From positions 5,150,001-5,214,000 of the forward strand of contig NZ_CP029197.1 in the NCBI RefSeq assembly GCF_008639165.1: a stretch of 64,000 nucleotides of DNA, given 5' to 3'. Position numbers and translations under genes: made by a program. The DNA comes from Streptomyces venezuelae ATCC 10712 (GTDB lineage: Bacteria > Actinomycetota > Actinomycetes > Streptomycetales > Streptomycetaceae). A model generated the notes under the pieces. It did no database searches and was not told where the DNA came from. It saw nothing but the letters and a program-made list of their open reading frames with translations. Shown here piece after piece: positions 32,715 to 41,647 of this stretch; the stretch's first letter is position 1; every line of letters begins with the position of its first letter.

Positions 32715-32747
32715 CCGCGCCCGGGTGTTCCCGCCCCGCAGGCGCGG
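32715..32747 (+). terminator. Second terminator-like hairpin in the leader
   Basis: CCGCGCC (32715-32721) pairs with GGCGCGG (32741-32747); the loop contains a smaller CGGG/CCCG hairpin. It is followed by CGTTTCCTTTCTTTC, one of the most T-rich stretches in this part of the window. Confidence 0.55.
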
Positions 32748-32859
32748 CGTTTCCTTTCTTTCTCCGGTGCTCTGACATTCCTTTCGGATGCCGCCACTCG
32801 CCGCTGCCTGCGTGGAATTCCTTTTCCCGTACCCGCAGTTCTCCGAGAGGTTTTCTCCG

Positions 32860-34590
32860 ATGCGTCAATCGTCCGTCGTTCCGCGCCGCGTGGCCGTGAC
32901 CGCCGTCAGTCTCGTCCTGACCCTGGGCGTCGCCGCCTGCGCGGGCCCCGAGGACACCGGCGCCAAGGGCGGCACCTCGGGCAAGGCCGCGGGCGCCCCG
33001 CAGAAGGGCGGCACGCTGACCGTCCTCAACACCGAGGCCCAGACCGACTTCGACCCCGCCCGCCTCTACACCTCCGGCGGCGGCAACGTCCCCTCCCTCG
33101 TCTTCCGTACGCTCACCACCCGCAACCGCGAGGCGGGCACCGCCGGCACCCAGGTCGTCCCCGACCTCGCCACCGACACCGGCCGCCCCAACAAGGACGC
33201 CACGGAGTGGACGTACACCCTGAAGGAAGGGCTGAAGTTCGAGGACGGCACGCCCATCACCAGCGCCGACATCAAGTACGGCATCGAGCGCTCCTTCGCC
33301 GCCGAACTCTCCGGCGGCGCCCCCTACCTGCGTGACTGGCTCGTCGGCGGCGACACGTACCAGGGCCCCTACAAGGACAAGAAGGGACTCGCGTCCATCG
33401 TCACCCCCGACGACCGGACCATCGTCTTCAAGCTGAAGAAGCCCGAGGGCGAGTTCCCCTTCGTCGCCACCCAGACCCAGTTCGCCCCGGTCCCGAAGGC
33501 CAAGGACACCGGCGCGAAGTACGAGGAGCACCCCGTCTCCTCCGGCCCGTACAAGGTCGTCACGAACGAGAACGACGGCGAGCGCCTCACCCTGGAGCGC
33601 AACGAGCACTGGGACCCCAAGACCGACGAGGAGCGCAAGGCCTACCCGGACAAGATCGACGTCCGGTCCGGTCTCGACGAGGCCGTGATCAACCAGCGCC
33701 TCGCCACCTCCACCGGGGCCGACGCCTCCGCGATCACCACCGACACCAACCTCGGCCCGGCCGAGCTCGCCCAGATCGGCTCCGACAAGGCGCTCGCCGC
33801 CCGCGTCGGCACCGGCCACTTCGGCTTCACCAACTACCTCGCCTTCAACCCCAAGGTGAAGCCCTTCGACAACCCGAAGGTCCGCCAGGCGATCTCCTAC
33901 GCGATCAACCGCACCAGCGTCGTCAACGCCGCCGGCGGTTCCGCGCTCGCCGAGCCCGCCACCACCTTCCTGCCCGAGCAGAAGGCCTTCGGCTTCACGC
34001 CGTACGACCACTTCCCGGCCGGGAAGACGGGCGACCCGGAGAAGGCCAAGCAGCTCCTGAAGGAGGCCGGCCACCCGAACGGGCTCACGATCACCCTGCT
34101 CCACTCCACCGCCCAGAACCGCGCCACCAGCCCCGAGATCGCCACCGCCGTCCAGGAGGCGCTCGGCAAGGCCGGCATCACCGTCAAGCTCGACGGCCAG
34201 CAGCCCAACTCCTTCAACGAGAAGCGCTGGAGCGTCAAGGACGCCCCCGGCTTCTTCCTCTCCCGCTGGGGTGCCGACTGGCCGGCCGGCGGCCCGTTCC
34301 TCGCGCCGATCTTCGACGGACGGCAGATCGTCACCAACGGCTCGAACTACAACCACGCGCAGCTGAACGACCCGGCGGTCAACAAGGAGATCGACGAGAT
34401 CAACAAGCTGACCGACCTCAAGGCCGCCGCCGCCCGCTGGGGAGCCCTCGACAAGAAGATCGGCGAGCAGGCGCTCGACGTGCCGCTCTTCCACCCCGTC
34501 TACAAGCGGCTCGTCGGCAAGAACGTCAAGAACGTCGTCATCAGCGACTGGACCGGCGTCCTCGACATCTCGCAGGTCTCCGTCAAGTGA
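32860..34590 (+). CDS. Peptide-type ABC transporter substrate-binding lipoprotein
   Basis: The product has 576 residues. A signal peptide ends in a lipobox (VAAC, Cys near residue 27), so the protein is anchored outside the membrane. The rest is a family 5 extracellular solute-binding protein: KGGTLTVLNTEAQTDFDP at the N-terminus, WTYTLKEGLKFEDGTPI, and VRQAISYAINR in the second lobe. This family binds di- and oligopeptides, glutathione or nickel. GAGAGG lies nine bases before the ATG. The stop overlaps the first permease start by four bases. An attenuator-like leader precedes it. Confidence 0.92.
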   Translation: MRQSSVVPRRVAVTAVSLVLTLGVAACAGPEDTGAKGGTSGKAAGAPQKGGTLTVLNTEAQTDFDPARLYTSGGGNVPSLVFRTLTTRNREAGTAGTQVVPDLATDTGRPNKDATEWTYTLKEGLKFEDGTPITSADIKYGIERSFAAELSGGAPYLRDWLVGGDTYQGPYKDKKGLASIVTPDDRTIVFKLKKPEGEFPFVATQTQFAPVPKAKDTGAKYEEHPVSSGPYKVVTNENDGERLTLERNEHWDPKTDEERKAYPDKIDVRSGLDEAVINQRLATSTGADASAITTDTNLGPAELAQIGSDKALAARVGTGHFGFTNYLAFNPKVKPFDNPKVRQAISYAINRTSVVNAAGGSALAEPATTFLPEQKAFGFTPYDHFPAGKTGDPEKAKQLLKEAGHPNGLTITLLHSTAQNRATSPEIATAVQEALGKAGITVKLDGQQPNSFNEKRWSVKDAPGFFLSRWGADWPAGGPFLAPIFDGRQIVTNGSNYNHAQLNDPAVNKEIDEINKLTDLKAAAARWGALDKKIGEQALDVPLFHPVYKRLVGKNVKNVVISDWTGVLDISQVSVK

Positions 34591-35561
34591 CCGCTCTGAC
34601 CGACACGACGGCGCCCGTGGCGGGCCTCCCCGCCGCGGGCGCCGCCCGGCAGGTGTGGCGACGGCTCCGCACCCGCCCCGCCGCCCTCGTCTCCGCTGCC
34701 GTCCTCCTCCTGCTCGTCCTCCTCGCCGTCGGCGCGCCGCTGTTCGCCGCCCTGGAGGGCCAGGACGCCCACACGTACCACGACGACCTCGTCGACTCGG
34801 CCCGCGGCGGCGTCCCGTACGGCGCCTTCGGCGGCGCGAGCGCCGACCACTGGCTCGGCGTCGAACCCGGCACCGGCCGCGACCTGTTCGTCCGCCTCCT
34901 CTACGGCGCCCGGATCTCCCTGCTCGTCGCCGTCGGCGCCACCGCCGTCCAGATCCTCATCGGCGTCCTCGTCGGACTCGCCGCAGGACTCGGCGGGCGC
35001 TGGATCGACGGCGTCCTCGGCCGTATCACCGACGTCCTCGTCGCCCTGCCGATGCTCGTCCTCGCCGTCGCGCTGACGGCCGTCGTCCCCCGCGCCTTCC
35101 CCCGGCCCCTGCTGCTGATCCTCGTCATCGGCTTCCTCGGCTGGGCCGGCACCTCCCGGATCGTGCGCGCCCAGACCCTCACCCTGAAGAGCCTCGACTT
35201 CGTCGCGGCCTCCCGGCTCGCGGGCTCCGGGCCGTGGCGGACCGCCCGCCGCGAGCTCCTGCCGTCCCTCGCCGCCCCCGTCATCACGTACGCGGCGATC
35301 CTCGTCCCCACCAACATCGTCGTCGAGGCGTCCCTGTCCTTCCTCGGGGTCGGCGTCACCCCGCCCACCCCGTCCTGGGGGCAGATGCTGTCGACCGCGC
35401 AGACCTGGTTCCGGGCCGATCCCGCGTACGTCCTGCTGCCCGCCGGACTGCTCTTCGTCACCGTGCTCGCCTTCACCGTCCTCGGCGACGCGGTCCGCAC
35501 GGCCCTCGACCCGCGCGAGGCGAGCCGCCTGCGCGTGGGCACCCGCAAGGAGGCCTCCTGA
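34587..35561 (+). CDS. ABC transporter permease, DppC type
   Basis: The product has 324 residues. Membrane helices lie near residues 30-50 and 105-300, with an outer loop between them containing GVEPGTGRDLFVRLLYGARIS, typical of DppC/OppC. The ATPase-coupling loop is FVAASRLAGSGPWRTARRELLPSL. It starts at a GTG overlapping the stop of the binding-protein gene and its own stop overlaps the next start (TGATG). In most operons the B permease precedes the C permease; here the order is reversed. Confidence 0.92.
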   Translation: MTALTDTTAPVAGLPAAGAARQVWRRLRTRPAALVSAAVLLLLVLLAVGAPLFAALEGQDAHTYHDDLVDSARGGVPYGAFGGASADHWLGVEPGTGRDLFVRLLYGARISLLVAVGATAVQILIGVLVGLAAGLGGRWIDGVLGRITDVLVALPMLVLAVALTAVVPRAFPRPLLLILVIGFLGWAGTSRIVRAQTLTLKSLDFVAASRLAGSGPWRTARRELLPSLAAPVITYAAILVPTNIVVEASLSFLGVGVTPPTPSWGQMLSTAQTWFRADPAYVLLPAGLLFVTVLAFTVLGDAVRTALDPREASRLRVGTRKEAS

Positions 35562-36550
35562 TGACCCGCTTCGTCCTCAAGCGGCTCGCGGGTGCCGTGC
35601 TCGTCCTGCTGGCCCTCTCGGTCCTCGTGTACTCGCTCTTCTACCTGGCGCCCGGCGACCCCGCGCGGCTCGCCTGCGGCGAGCGCTGCAACCCGCAGCA
35701 GATCGCCCAGGTGCGTGAGCAACTCGGTCTGAACGACACCATGTTCGTCCAGTACCTGCACTTCCTCCAGGGCGTCTTCGTCGGCCGCGACTACTCCACC
35801 GGCGTCTCCCTCGTGCACTGCGACGCGCCCTGCCTCGGGCTCTCGTACCAGAGCGACCAGCAGGTCACCCAGCTCGTCCTGGAACGGCTCCCCGCCACCG
35901 CGTCCCTCGTCGTCGGCGCGCTGGTCGTCTGGCTGGTCGTCGGCGTCGGCACCGGACTCCTCTCCGCGCTCCGCCGGGGCGGCCCCACCGAGCGGATCCT
36001 CACCCTGCTCACCCTCGCCGGGAGCGGCACCCCCGTCTTCATCCTCGGACTGCTGCTCCTCATGGCCGTCTGCGCCTACCTCCAGTGGCTGCCCTTCCCC
36101 AGCTACGTGCCGTTCGGCGAGAACCCCGAGCAGTGGGGCTGGAACCTGCTCCTTCCCTGGCTCACCCTCGGACTCTTCGAATCCGCCAAGTACGCCCGGC
36201 TCACCCGGAGCGCCACCCTGGAGACCCTCGCCGAGGACCACATCCGCACCTTCCGCGCCTACGGCGTGGGGGAGCGGTCCGTCGTCACCCGCCACGCGCT
36301 GCGCGGCGCCGTCCCGCCGGTCATCGCGATCAGCGCCGTCGACCTCGGCTCGATGTTCGGCGGGGCCGTCCTCACCGAGTCCCTCTTCGGGATCCCCGGG
36401 CTCGGCAAGACCCTCATCGACGGGGTGAAGGCGATCGACCTGCCCGTGGTGGTGGGCGTGGTCATGGTGACGGGCACGTTCGTCGTCCTCGCCAACGTCC
36501 TCGCGGACCTGCTGTACGCGGCCGCCGACCGAAGGGTGGTCCTGACGTGA
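35561..36550 (+). CDS. ABC transporter permease, DppB type
   Basis: The product has 329 residues. The N-terminal helix (FVLKRLAGAVLVLLALSVLVY) with FYLAPGDPA is the DppB/OppB signature, followed by five more helices and the coupling loop EDHIRTFRAYGVGERSVVTRHALRGA. The outer loop between helices one and two has four cysteines (CGERC and CDAPC), which could form disulfides outside the membrane. It overlaps the previous gene by one base and the next by four, so expression is tightly coupled. Confidence 0.92.
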   Translation: MTRFVLKRLAGAVLVLLALSVLVYSLFYLAPGDPARLACGERCNPQQIAQVREQLGLNDTMFVQYLHFLQGVFVGRDYSTGVSLVHCDAPCLGLSYQSDQQVTQLVLERLPATASLVVGALVVWLVVGVGTGLLSALRRGGPTERILTLLTLAGSGTPVFILGLLLLMAVCAYLQWLPFPSYVPFGENPEQWGWNLLLPWLTLGLFESAKYARLTRSATLETLAEDHIRTFRAYGVGERSVVTRHALRGAVPPVIAISAVDLGSMFGGAVLTESLFGIPGLGKTLIDGVKAIDLPVVVGVVMVTGTFVVLANVLADLLYAAADRRVVLT

Positions 36551-38214
36551 CCCCGATCGTCGAAGTGACCGACCTCACCGTCGAGTTCGCCCGGTCCGGC
36601 GATCCCGTACGGGCCGTGGACGGCCTCTCCTTCACCCTCGGCGAGGGCCGGGCCCTCGCCCTCGTCGGCGAGTCCGGCAGCGGCAAGTCCACCGTCGCCG
36701 CCGCCCTCCTCGGCCTCCACCGGGGGACGGGCGCGAAGGTCGGCGGCACCGTCCGGGTCGGTGGCATCGACGTCGCCACCGCGGGGCCGGGCGAACTGCG
36801 GCGGCTGCGCGGCGGCGTCGCCGCCATGGTCTTCCAGGACCCGCTGTCCGCCCTCGACCCCTACTACGCCGTCGGTGACCAGATCGCCGAGGTGTACCGG
36901 GTCCACGCCGGAGGGTCGCGGCGCGCCGCCCGCGCCCGCGCGGTCGAGGTCCTGGACCGGGTCGGCATCCCGGACGCGGCCCGCCGGACCCGTTCCCGCC
37001 CGCACGAGTTCAGCGGCGGCATGCGGCAGCGGGCCCTGCTCGCCATGGCCCTCGCCTGTGAGCCCCGGCTGCTCGTCGCCGACGAACCGACCACCGCCCT
37101 CGACGTCACCGTGCAGGCCCAGATCCTGGATCTGCTCCACGAGTTGCGGCGCGAGTCGGGCACGGCCCTGCTGCTCGTCACCCACGACGTGGGCGTCGCC
37201 GCCGAGAGCGTCGACGAGGTGCTGGTCATGCAGGGCGGCCGAGAGGTCGAACGCGGCCCCGTGGGCGAGGTGCTGGGCGCGCCGGCGGAGCCGTACACCC
37301 GGCGGCTGCTCGCGGCGGTGCCCCGGCTCGACGGTCCCGTGCGGGAGGCCGCGCCGAGCAGCCGGCCGAAGGGCGAGCCGCTGCTCGAAGTCCGTGACCT
37401 GCGGCGGGAGTTCGGGCGCGGCAGGAACTCGCTGACCGCCGTCGAGGGCGCCTCGCTCACCGTCCACGCAGGGGAGACCCTCGGCCTGGTCGGGGAGTCC
37501 GGCAGCGGCAAGACCACCCTCGGCCGGATGCTGGTCCGGCTCCTCGACCCGACCGGCGGCCAACTCCGCTACCAGGGAAGGGAGATCGGCACCCTGACCG
37601 ACCGCGAGCTGCGCCCGTACCGGCGCGAACTCCAGATGGTCTTCCAGGACCCGGTCGCCTCCCTCAACCCGCGCCGCTCGATCGGCGCGTCGATCGCCGA
37701 CCCGCTGCGCGTGGCGGGCGAACGCGACGAGACCCGGATACGGAGCCGGGTGCGGGAGCTGCTCGACCGCGTCGGACTCGACCCCGACCGTCACGAGGCC
37801 TACCCGCACGAGTTCAGCGGCGGGCAGCGCCAGCGCGTCGGCATCGCCCGCGCGCTCGCCGCCGACCCCCGGATCGTCGTCTGCGACGAACCCGTCTCGG
37901 CGCTCGACGTCACCACCCAGGCCCAGGTGACCGCCCTGCTCGCCGAACTCCAGGCGGAACTCGGCCTCGGGCTCGTCTTCATCGCCCACGACCTCGCCGT
38001 CGTCCGGCAGGTCAGCGACCGGGTCGCCGTCATGCGCGCGGGCCGGATCGTCGAGCAGGGCACCGTCGCCGAGGTGTACGGCGCGCCCCGCGACCCGTAC
38101 ACCCGGCAGCTGCTCGCCGCCGTCCCCTCGCTCGACCCGGCCCTGGCGGCCGAGCGGCGGGCGGTCCGGGCGGCGGAGCGCCGGGAAGGACGCCAGGAAC
38201 TGGCCGTCGCCTGA
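36547..38214 (+). CDS. Fused double ABC ATPase, DppD-DppF type
   Basis: The product has 555 residues. Two complete nucleotide-binding domains are joined in one chain. The first has GESGSGKST, SGGMRQR and LLVADEPTTALD (about residues 1-265), the second GESGSGKTT, SGGQRQR and IVVCDEPVSALD (about residues 278-540). Each half ends with the oligopeptide-transporter C-terminal sequence PYTRRLLAAVP or PYTRQLLAAVP. In many operons these are two genes. It energises the two permeases before it. The GTG overlaps the previous stop by four bases. A hairpin follows at 38289. Confidence 0.93.
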   Translation: MTPIVEVTDLTVEFARSGDPVRAVDGLSFTLGEGRALALVGESGSGKSTVAAALLGLHRGTGAKVGGTVRVGGIDVATAGPGELRRLRGGVAAMVFQDPLSALDPYYAVGDQIAEVYRVHAGGSRRAARARAVEVLDRVGIPDAARRTRSRPHEFSGGMRQRALLAMALACEPRLLVADEPTTALDVTVQAQILDLLHELRRESGTALLLVTHDVGVAAESVDEVLVMQGGREVERGPVGEVLGAPAEPYTRRLLAAVPRLDGPVREAAPSSRPKGEPLLEVRDLRREFGRGRNSLTAVEGASLTVHAGETLGLVGESGSGKTTLGRMLVRLLDPTGGQLRYQGREIGTLTDRELRPYRRELQMVFQDPVASLNPRRSIGASIADPLRVAGERDETRIRSRVRELLDRVGLDPDRHEAYPHEFSGGQRQRVGIARALAADPRIVVCDEPVSALDVTTQAQVTALLAELQAELGLGLVFIAHDLAVVRQVSDRVAVMRAGRIVEQGTVAEVYGAPRDPYTRQLLAAVPSLDPALAAERRAVRAAERREGRQELAVA

Positions 38215-38288
38215 CCCTGTGTGACCGTCCCGCCCCGTACCGCGACAGAACGCGACCGGGGTGGGAAAGTTACGTGCATTCACCCCTT

Positions 38289-38326
38289 CCGGTGGTGCGA
38301 CGGACAACCGTCCATCGCGCCACCGG
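38289..38326 (+). terminator. Hairpin after the ABC transporter operon
   Basis: A 17-bp stem (38289-38305 with 38310-38326), including one G-U pair and one mismatch, has a four-base loop. There is no T-run. It probably ends the transporter operon before the glycosyltransferase operon. Confidence 0.6.
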
Positions 38327-38404
38327 TATCTCCGCTTACGTTCTTCCCGCTGCGAGTCGCCGGACCAACGGTGGCCGTCGTCAAGGGAGATCGGGGGTGC
38401 ACTC

Positions 38405-40099
38405 ATGCGGATCGGACTGCTCACGGAGGGTGGCTACCCGTACGCGACCGGTGAGACCGGACTCTGGTGCGAGCGGCTCGTCCACGGCCTCGGCCAGCAC
38501 CAGTTCGACCTGTACACCCTCGCCGGGACCGGCACCCCGCGACCGCTCCCGCCGAACGCCCGCGTCGCCCGCACCGCCGGCCGGGACGGCCTCAGTGGCC
38601 CCGACACCGGCCCGGCACGGACCCTCCTCGAACGCACCGCCTTCGGCGACCACCGCACCGCCCGCCGCGCCTACGGCCGACGCGACCGCCGCCGCTTCAC
38701 CGAAGCCTTCCACCGGCTGGCCGTCGGACTGTGCGCCGAGGACGCCCCCACGAGCGCCGGACCCGACACCGCGAGCCCGGCCCCGGACCCCACGGACGCC
38801 TTCGCCGAAGGGCTCTACGCCCTCGCCGAACTCGCCCGCGAGCGCGGCGGACTGCCCGGCGCGCTCCGCTCCGACGACGCCGTCCGCACCCTCGAAGCCG
38901 CCTGCCGGGCGCCCGGCGCGCGCCGGGGCGCCGCCGACGCCGGGCTCCCCGACCACCTCGCCTTCGCCGACCACCTGGAGCGCACCCTGCGCCCCCTCTC
39001 CCTCGACTGGTACGAGGAGGATGCACTCGGCGCCGCCGACCTCTGCCACGCCGCCGCCGGCGGAACCACCGCGCTCCCCGGCCTGCTGGCCAAACGCTTC
39101 TTCGGCACCCCGCTGCTCGTCACCGAGTACGGCGTCCAGCTCCGCTCCCACTACCTCTCGACCGCCGCCGACCGCTCCACCCCCCTGCGCACCCTCCTCG
39201 CCGCCCTCCACGGCCGGCTCGCCGCCGAGACCTACCGGCAGGCCGCGCTCCTCACCCCCGGCAACGCCCACGCCCGCCGCTGGCAGGAGAAGTGCGGCGC
39301 CGACCGGGCCCGCATCCGCACCGTCCACCCCGGCATGGCGGCCGACCGCTTCGCCGAGGTCGGCGAGGACGAGGAGAGCGGCGACCCCGCCACCCTGATC
39401 TGGGTCGGCCGGGTCGAACCCGCCAAGGACCTCATCGCCCTGCTGCACGCCTTCGCCGAGATCCGGGCCCGGCAGCCCGACACCCGGCTGAGGATCGTCG
39501 CCGTGCCCACCGCGGACCCGGGCGCCGGCGCGTACCTCGCGCACTGCAAGGGGCTCGCCGCCCAGCTGTTCCCCGACGAGGCCGCCGGGGCCCACGCCGT
39601 CGGCGAGAACCCCGTCTGCTTCGAGGAGCTCGGCGGGCCCGAGGCCCCCACCCTGGAGGACGCCTACGCCTCCGGCGCGGTCGTCGTCCTCTCCAGCATC
39701 GTCGAGGGCTTCCCCGCGAGCCTCGTCGAAGCGATGTTCTGCGCGCGGGCCACCGTCTCGACCGACGTCGGCGCGGTCGTCGAGATCATCGGCGGCACCG
39801 GCCTCGTCGTCCCCCCGCGCAACCCCCGGGCGCTCGCCGACGCCTGCCTCGCCCTGCTCCGCGACCCCGAGCGCCGCTACCGGCTGGGCGCGGCCGCCCG
39901 GGCCCGCGCGCTCGAACTCTTCACCGTCGAACAGAACCTCGCCGCGTTCCGCGGCATCTACCTGGAACTCCTCTCCCACGCACCGGTGCGCCACCGCCCG
40001 GGGGACGGCGTGCCCTTCGCCCACCCCGCCGAGTCGCACGTGCCCGGCAGCTGGGCGCACAAGGCCGTGAGCGCCGGGACGGGAGCCCCCGATGCCTGA
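38405..40099 (+). CDS. PelF-like glycosyltransferase, GT4 with DUF3492
   Basis: The product has 564 residues. The N-terminus (MRIGLLTEGGYPYATGETGL) and the following 280 residues form the DUF3492 domain found in PelF. The C-terminal half is a GT4 domain with WVGRVEPAKDLIALLHAFAE and VLSSIVEGFPASLVEAMFC, containing the ExxxxxxxE-type donor site. PelF adds UDP-linked N-acetylhexosamine to the Pel polysaccharide in Pseudomonas and in some Gram-positives. Downstream are a membrane protein, a sugar-nucleotide epimerase and a spherulin-4-like glycosidase in one operon, supporting a polysaccharide role. The ATG at 38405 has GGGGGTG upstream. Confidence 0.87.
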   Translation: MRIGLLTEGGYPYATGETGLWCERLVHGLGQHQFDLYTLAGTGTPRPLPPNARVARTAGRDGLSGPDTGPARTLLERTAFGDHRTARRAYGRRDRRRFTEAFHRLAVGLCAEDAPTSAGPDTASPAPDPTDAFAEGLYALAELARERGGLPGALRSDDAVRTLEAACRAPGARRGAADAGLPDHLAFADHLERTLRPLSLDWYEEDALGAADLCHAAAGGTTALPGLLAKRFFGTPLLVTEYGVQLRSHYLSTAADRSTPLRTLLAALHGRLAAETYRQAALLTPGNAHARRWQEKCGADRARIRTVHPGMAADRFAEVGEDEESGDPATLIWVGRVEPAKDLIALLHAFAEIRARQPDTRLRIVAVPTADPGAGAYLAHCKGLAAQLFPDEAAGAHAVGENPVCFEELGGPEAPTLEDAYASGAVVVLSSIVEGFPASLVEAMFCARATVSTDVGAVVEIIGGTGLVVPPRNPRALADACLALLRDPERRYRLGAAARARALELFTVEQNLAAFRGIYLELLSHAPVRHRPGDGVPFAHPAESHVPGSWAHKAVSAGTGAPDA

Positions 40100-40112
40100 A
40101 GGAGACACCCCC

Positions 40113-41441
40113 ATGCGCGGCTCCGCCGCCCCGACGAGCCCCGGAGCCTGGGACGCCCGCTCCGAGGCGCTCCTCGGCGCCCCCGCCCTCACCCCCGGGA
40201 TAGCCCCGGCCCCGGGGGAGGCCGCCGAGACGCTCCCCCGTCCCGCCGACACCCCGCCGGTCCGGCCGACCGCGGACGGGGAGCGGCCCGCGGCCGCCGG
40301 TACGTCCACGACCACCGGGCCGGCCCCGGCCACCGGGCCTCGTACGCCCACCGGACCGCACGCGCCCGCCGGTTCGCGCCCCGACGCCCCCTCCGCCGCC
40401 CCCCGGGCCCGGCGCGGTCATGCCGATCCCGTCAAGGTGCTCATGCACCGGCACCGGGAGCTCTGCGAGCGGGCCGTCGACCCGCTGGAGATCGCCGCCG
40501 GGCTCGAAGCCCAGGGGTTCACCGACCGGACCGCCGCCCGCTTCCGGCACCGGGACGTGTTCGCCCTCGCCGAAGAGCTGTACGCGCGCGTGCCCCGCGG
40601 CACCGGGACCGCCGCGCCCCCCGCCGCCCCCCGCCGGGACACCGACGCCTGGGTGCTCGCCGTCCTCACCCCCGGCGCCGCCGCCGCGCTCACCGGCATC
40701 GGACTCGCCGTCACCCACGGCCCCGTGCGGCTCGCCATCGGCGCGACCGGCGCCCTGCTGCTCGCCGCCGCACTCGTCCTCGCCGTCCGGCGCGGCCCCT
40801 TCCGCGCCCCCGACGGCGCGACCGTGCCCGCCGCCCGGCTCTGGACCCTCTGGCTCCTGGCGTACGCGGTCTGCGGGGACGGGCTCCTCACCCAGGTGCT
40901 CGGCGGCGGACCCGACGGCCCCTGGGACCTGACCCCCGGCCCCCTCCTCGGCCTCGCCCTCGCCGTCGCCCCCACCGCCTGGTGCGCCCGGCTCTTCGCC
41001 GACCGCGCGCGCCGCCGGATCGCCGACAGCCGCGGACTCGCCGACTTCGCCGCCGGGACCCGGCCGCTGCTCCTCGGCACCGTGACCCTCCAGCTCCTCG
41101 CCCTCACCGGACTGCTCGTCCTCACCGGCTTCAGCGCCGGGGCCCTGGCGCTCGGCGCGCTCCTGCTGCTCGCCCGGCTCCTCACCGTCCACGGCCACCC
41201 CGGGACGGCCACCGCCGCCCTCGCCGCCGCCAGTGCCGGCGAGGCACTCGCCCTCGCGAGCGTCCTCGCCGCCCGCGTCCCCCTCCCCGGTCTCGACGTC
41301 CTCGCCGCCCCCGTGCGCGCCCTCGTCGGCGCCTGGGGCCCCGGGGCCGTGCCCACCCTCGTCTGCGGCGCCGCCGCGCTGGGCCTGCTGGCCCACGCGA
41401 CCGGCTCCCTCGCCCGGGCCTCGGCCCATGCCACCCCGTGA
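40113..41441 (+). CDS. Polytopic membrane protein with disordered N-terminus
   Basis: The product has 442 residues. About 110 residues of Pro/Ala/Gly/Thr-rich sequence are followed by a helical region (VKVLMHRHRELCERAVDPLEI, then GFTDRTAARFRHRDVFALAEELYARV). About eight hydrophobic membrane segments fill the rest. The helical region before the membrane part looks like a protein-protein contact site. AAGGAG lies eight bases before the ATG, 13 bp after the glycosyltransferase stop. Its place suggests it is the membrane partner or exporter, as PelG is for PelF, but I cannot show sequence similarity to PelG. Confidence 0.78.
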   Translation: MRGSAAPTSPGAWDARSEALLGAPALTPGIAPAPGEAAETLPRPADTPPVRPTADGERPAAAGTSTTTGPAPATGPRTPTGPHAPAGSRPDAPSAAPRARRGHADPVKVLMHRHRELCERAVDPLEIAAGLEAQGFTDRTAARFRHRDVFALAEELYARVPRGTGTAAPPAAPRRDTDAWVLAVLTPGAAAALTGIGLAVTHGPVRLAIGATGALLLAAALVLAVRRGPFRAPDGATVPAARLWTLWLLAYAVCGDGLLTQVLGGGPDGPWDLTPGPLLGLALAVAPTAWCARLFADRARRRIADSRGLADFAAGTRPLLLGTVTLQLLALTGLLVLTGFSAGALALGALLLLARLLTVHGHPGTATAALAAASAGEALALASVLAARVPLPGLDVLAAPVRALVGAWGPGAVPTLVCGAAALGLLAHATGSLARASAHATP

Positions 41442-41480
41442 GAACCCGCCACGAACCCCGTCGGAGGCCCGGCGACCAGC

Positions 41481-41597
41481 GTGACCCCCACCCCGCCGAG
41501 CCTGCCGTCAGGAACCCCGCCCGCTCCCGCGGAGCCGACGCCGCGGGCGCGTCCCGTCACCTCTCTCATCACCTCGCTAGGAGACCGAAGACCATGA
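41481..41597 (+). CDS. Possible 38-codon ORF in the exopolysaccharide operon
   Basis: A GTG ORF rich in Pro, Ser and Thr ends at a TGA that overlaps the start of the next short ORF (ATGA). GGAGG lies 13 bases before the GTG, which is far. It fills the gap between the membrane-protein gene and the epimerase gene. Real coding is uncertain; its composition looks unstructured. Confidence 0.25.
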   Translation: MTPTPPSLPSGTPPAPAEPTPRARPVTSLITSLGDRRP

Positions 41598-41647
41598 CCC
41601 CGCAACCCCAAGGAACGGCCGGTCGGCACGAAGGGGCCGCACGATGA
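41594..41647 (+). CDS. Possible 17-codon ORF coupled to the epimerase start
   Basis: The ORF MTPQPQGTAGRHEGAAR has AGGAG about ten bases before its ATG. Its TGA overlaps the epimerase ATG (ATGA), so translation through it could feed ribosomes to the epimerase gene, which lacks a good ribosome-binding site of its own. It is probably a coupling device and not a functional peptide. Confidence 0.35.
   Translation: MTPQPQGTAGRHEGAAR

Larger units (their letters stand above)
32466..32859. other. Leader region of the peptide ABC operon, 394 bp
   Basis: This region contains a promoter, a 31-codon ORF, a terminator overlapping its stop, and a second terminator-like hairpin with a T/C-rich tail before the first transporter gene. 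The parts are listed separately. Confidence 0.7.

Noticed and set aside
38405..41441. A complete Pel cluster (PelA-PelG)
   Set aside because: Only the PelF-like transferase is recognisable. I see no PelD-type GAF or GGDEF protein and no PelA deacetylase, and the membrane protein shows no PelG signature that I can name.
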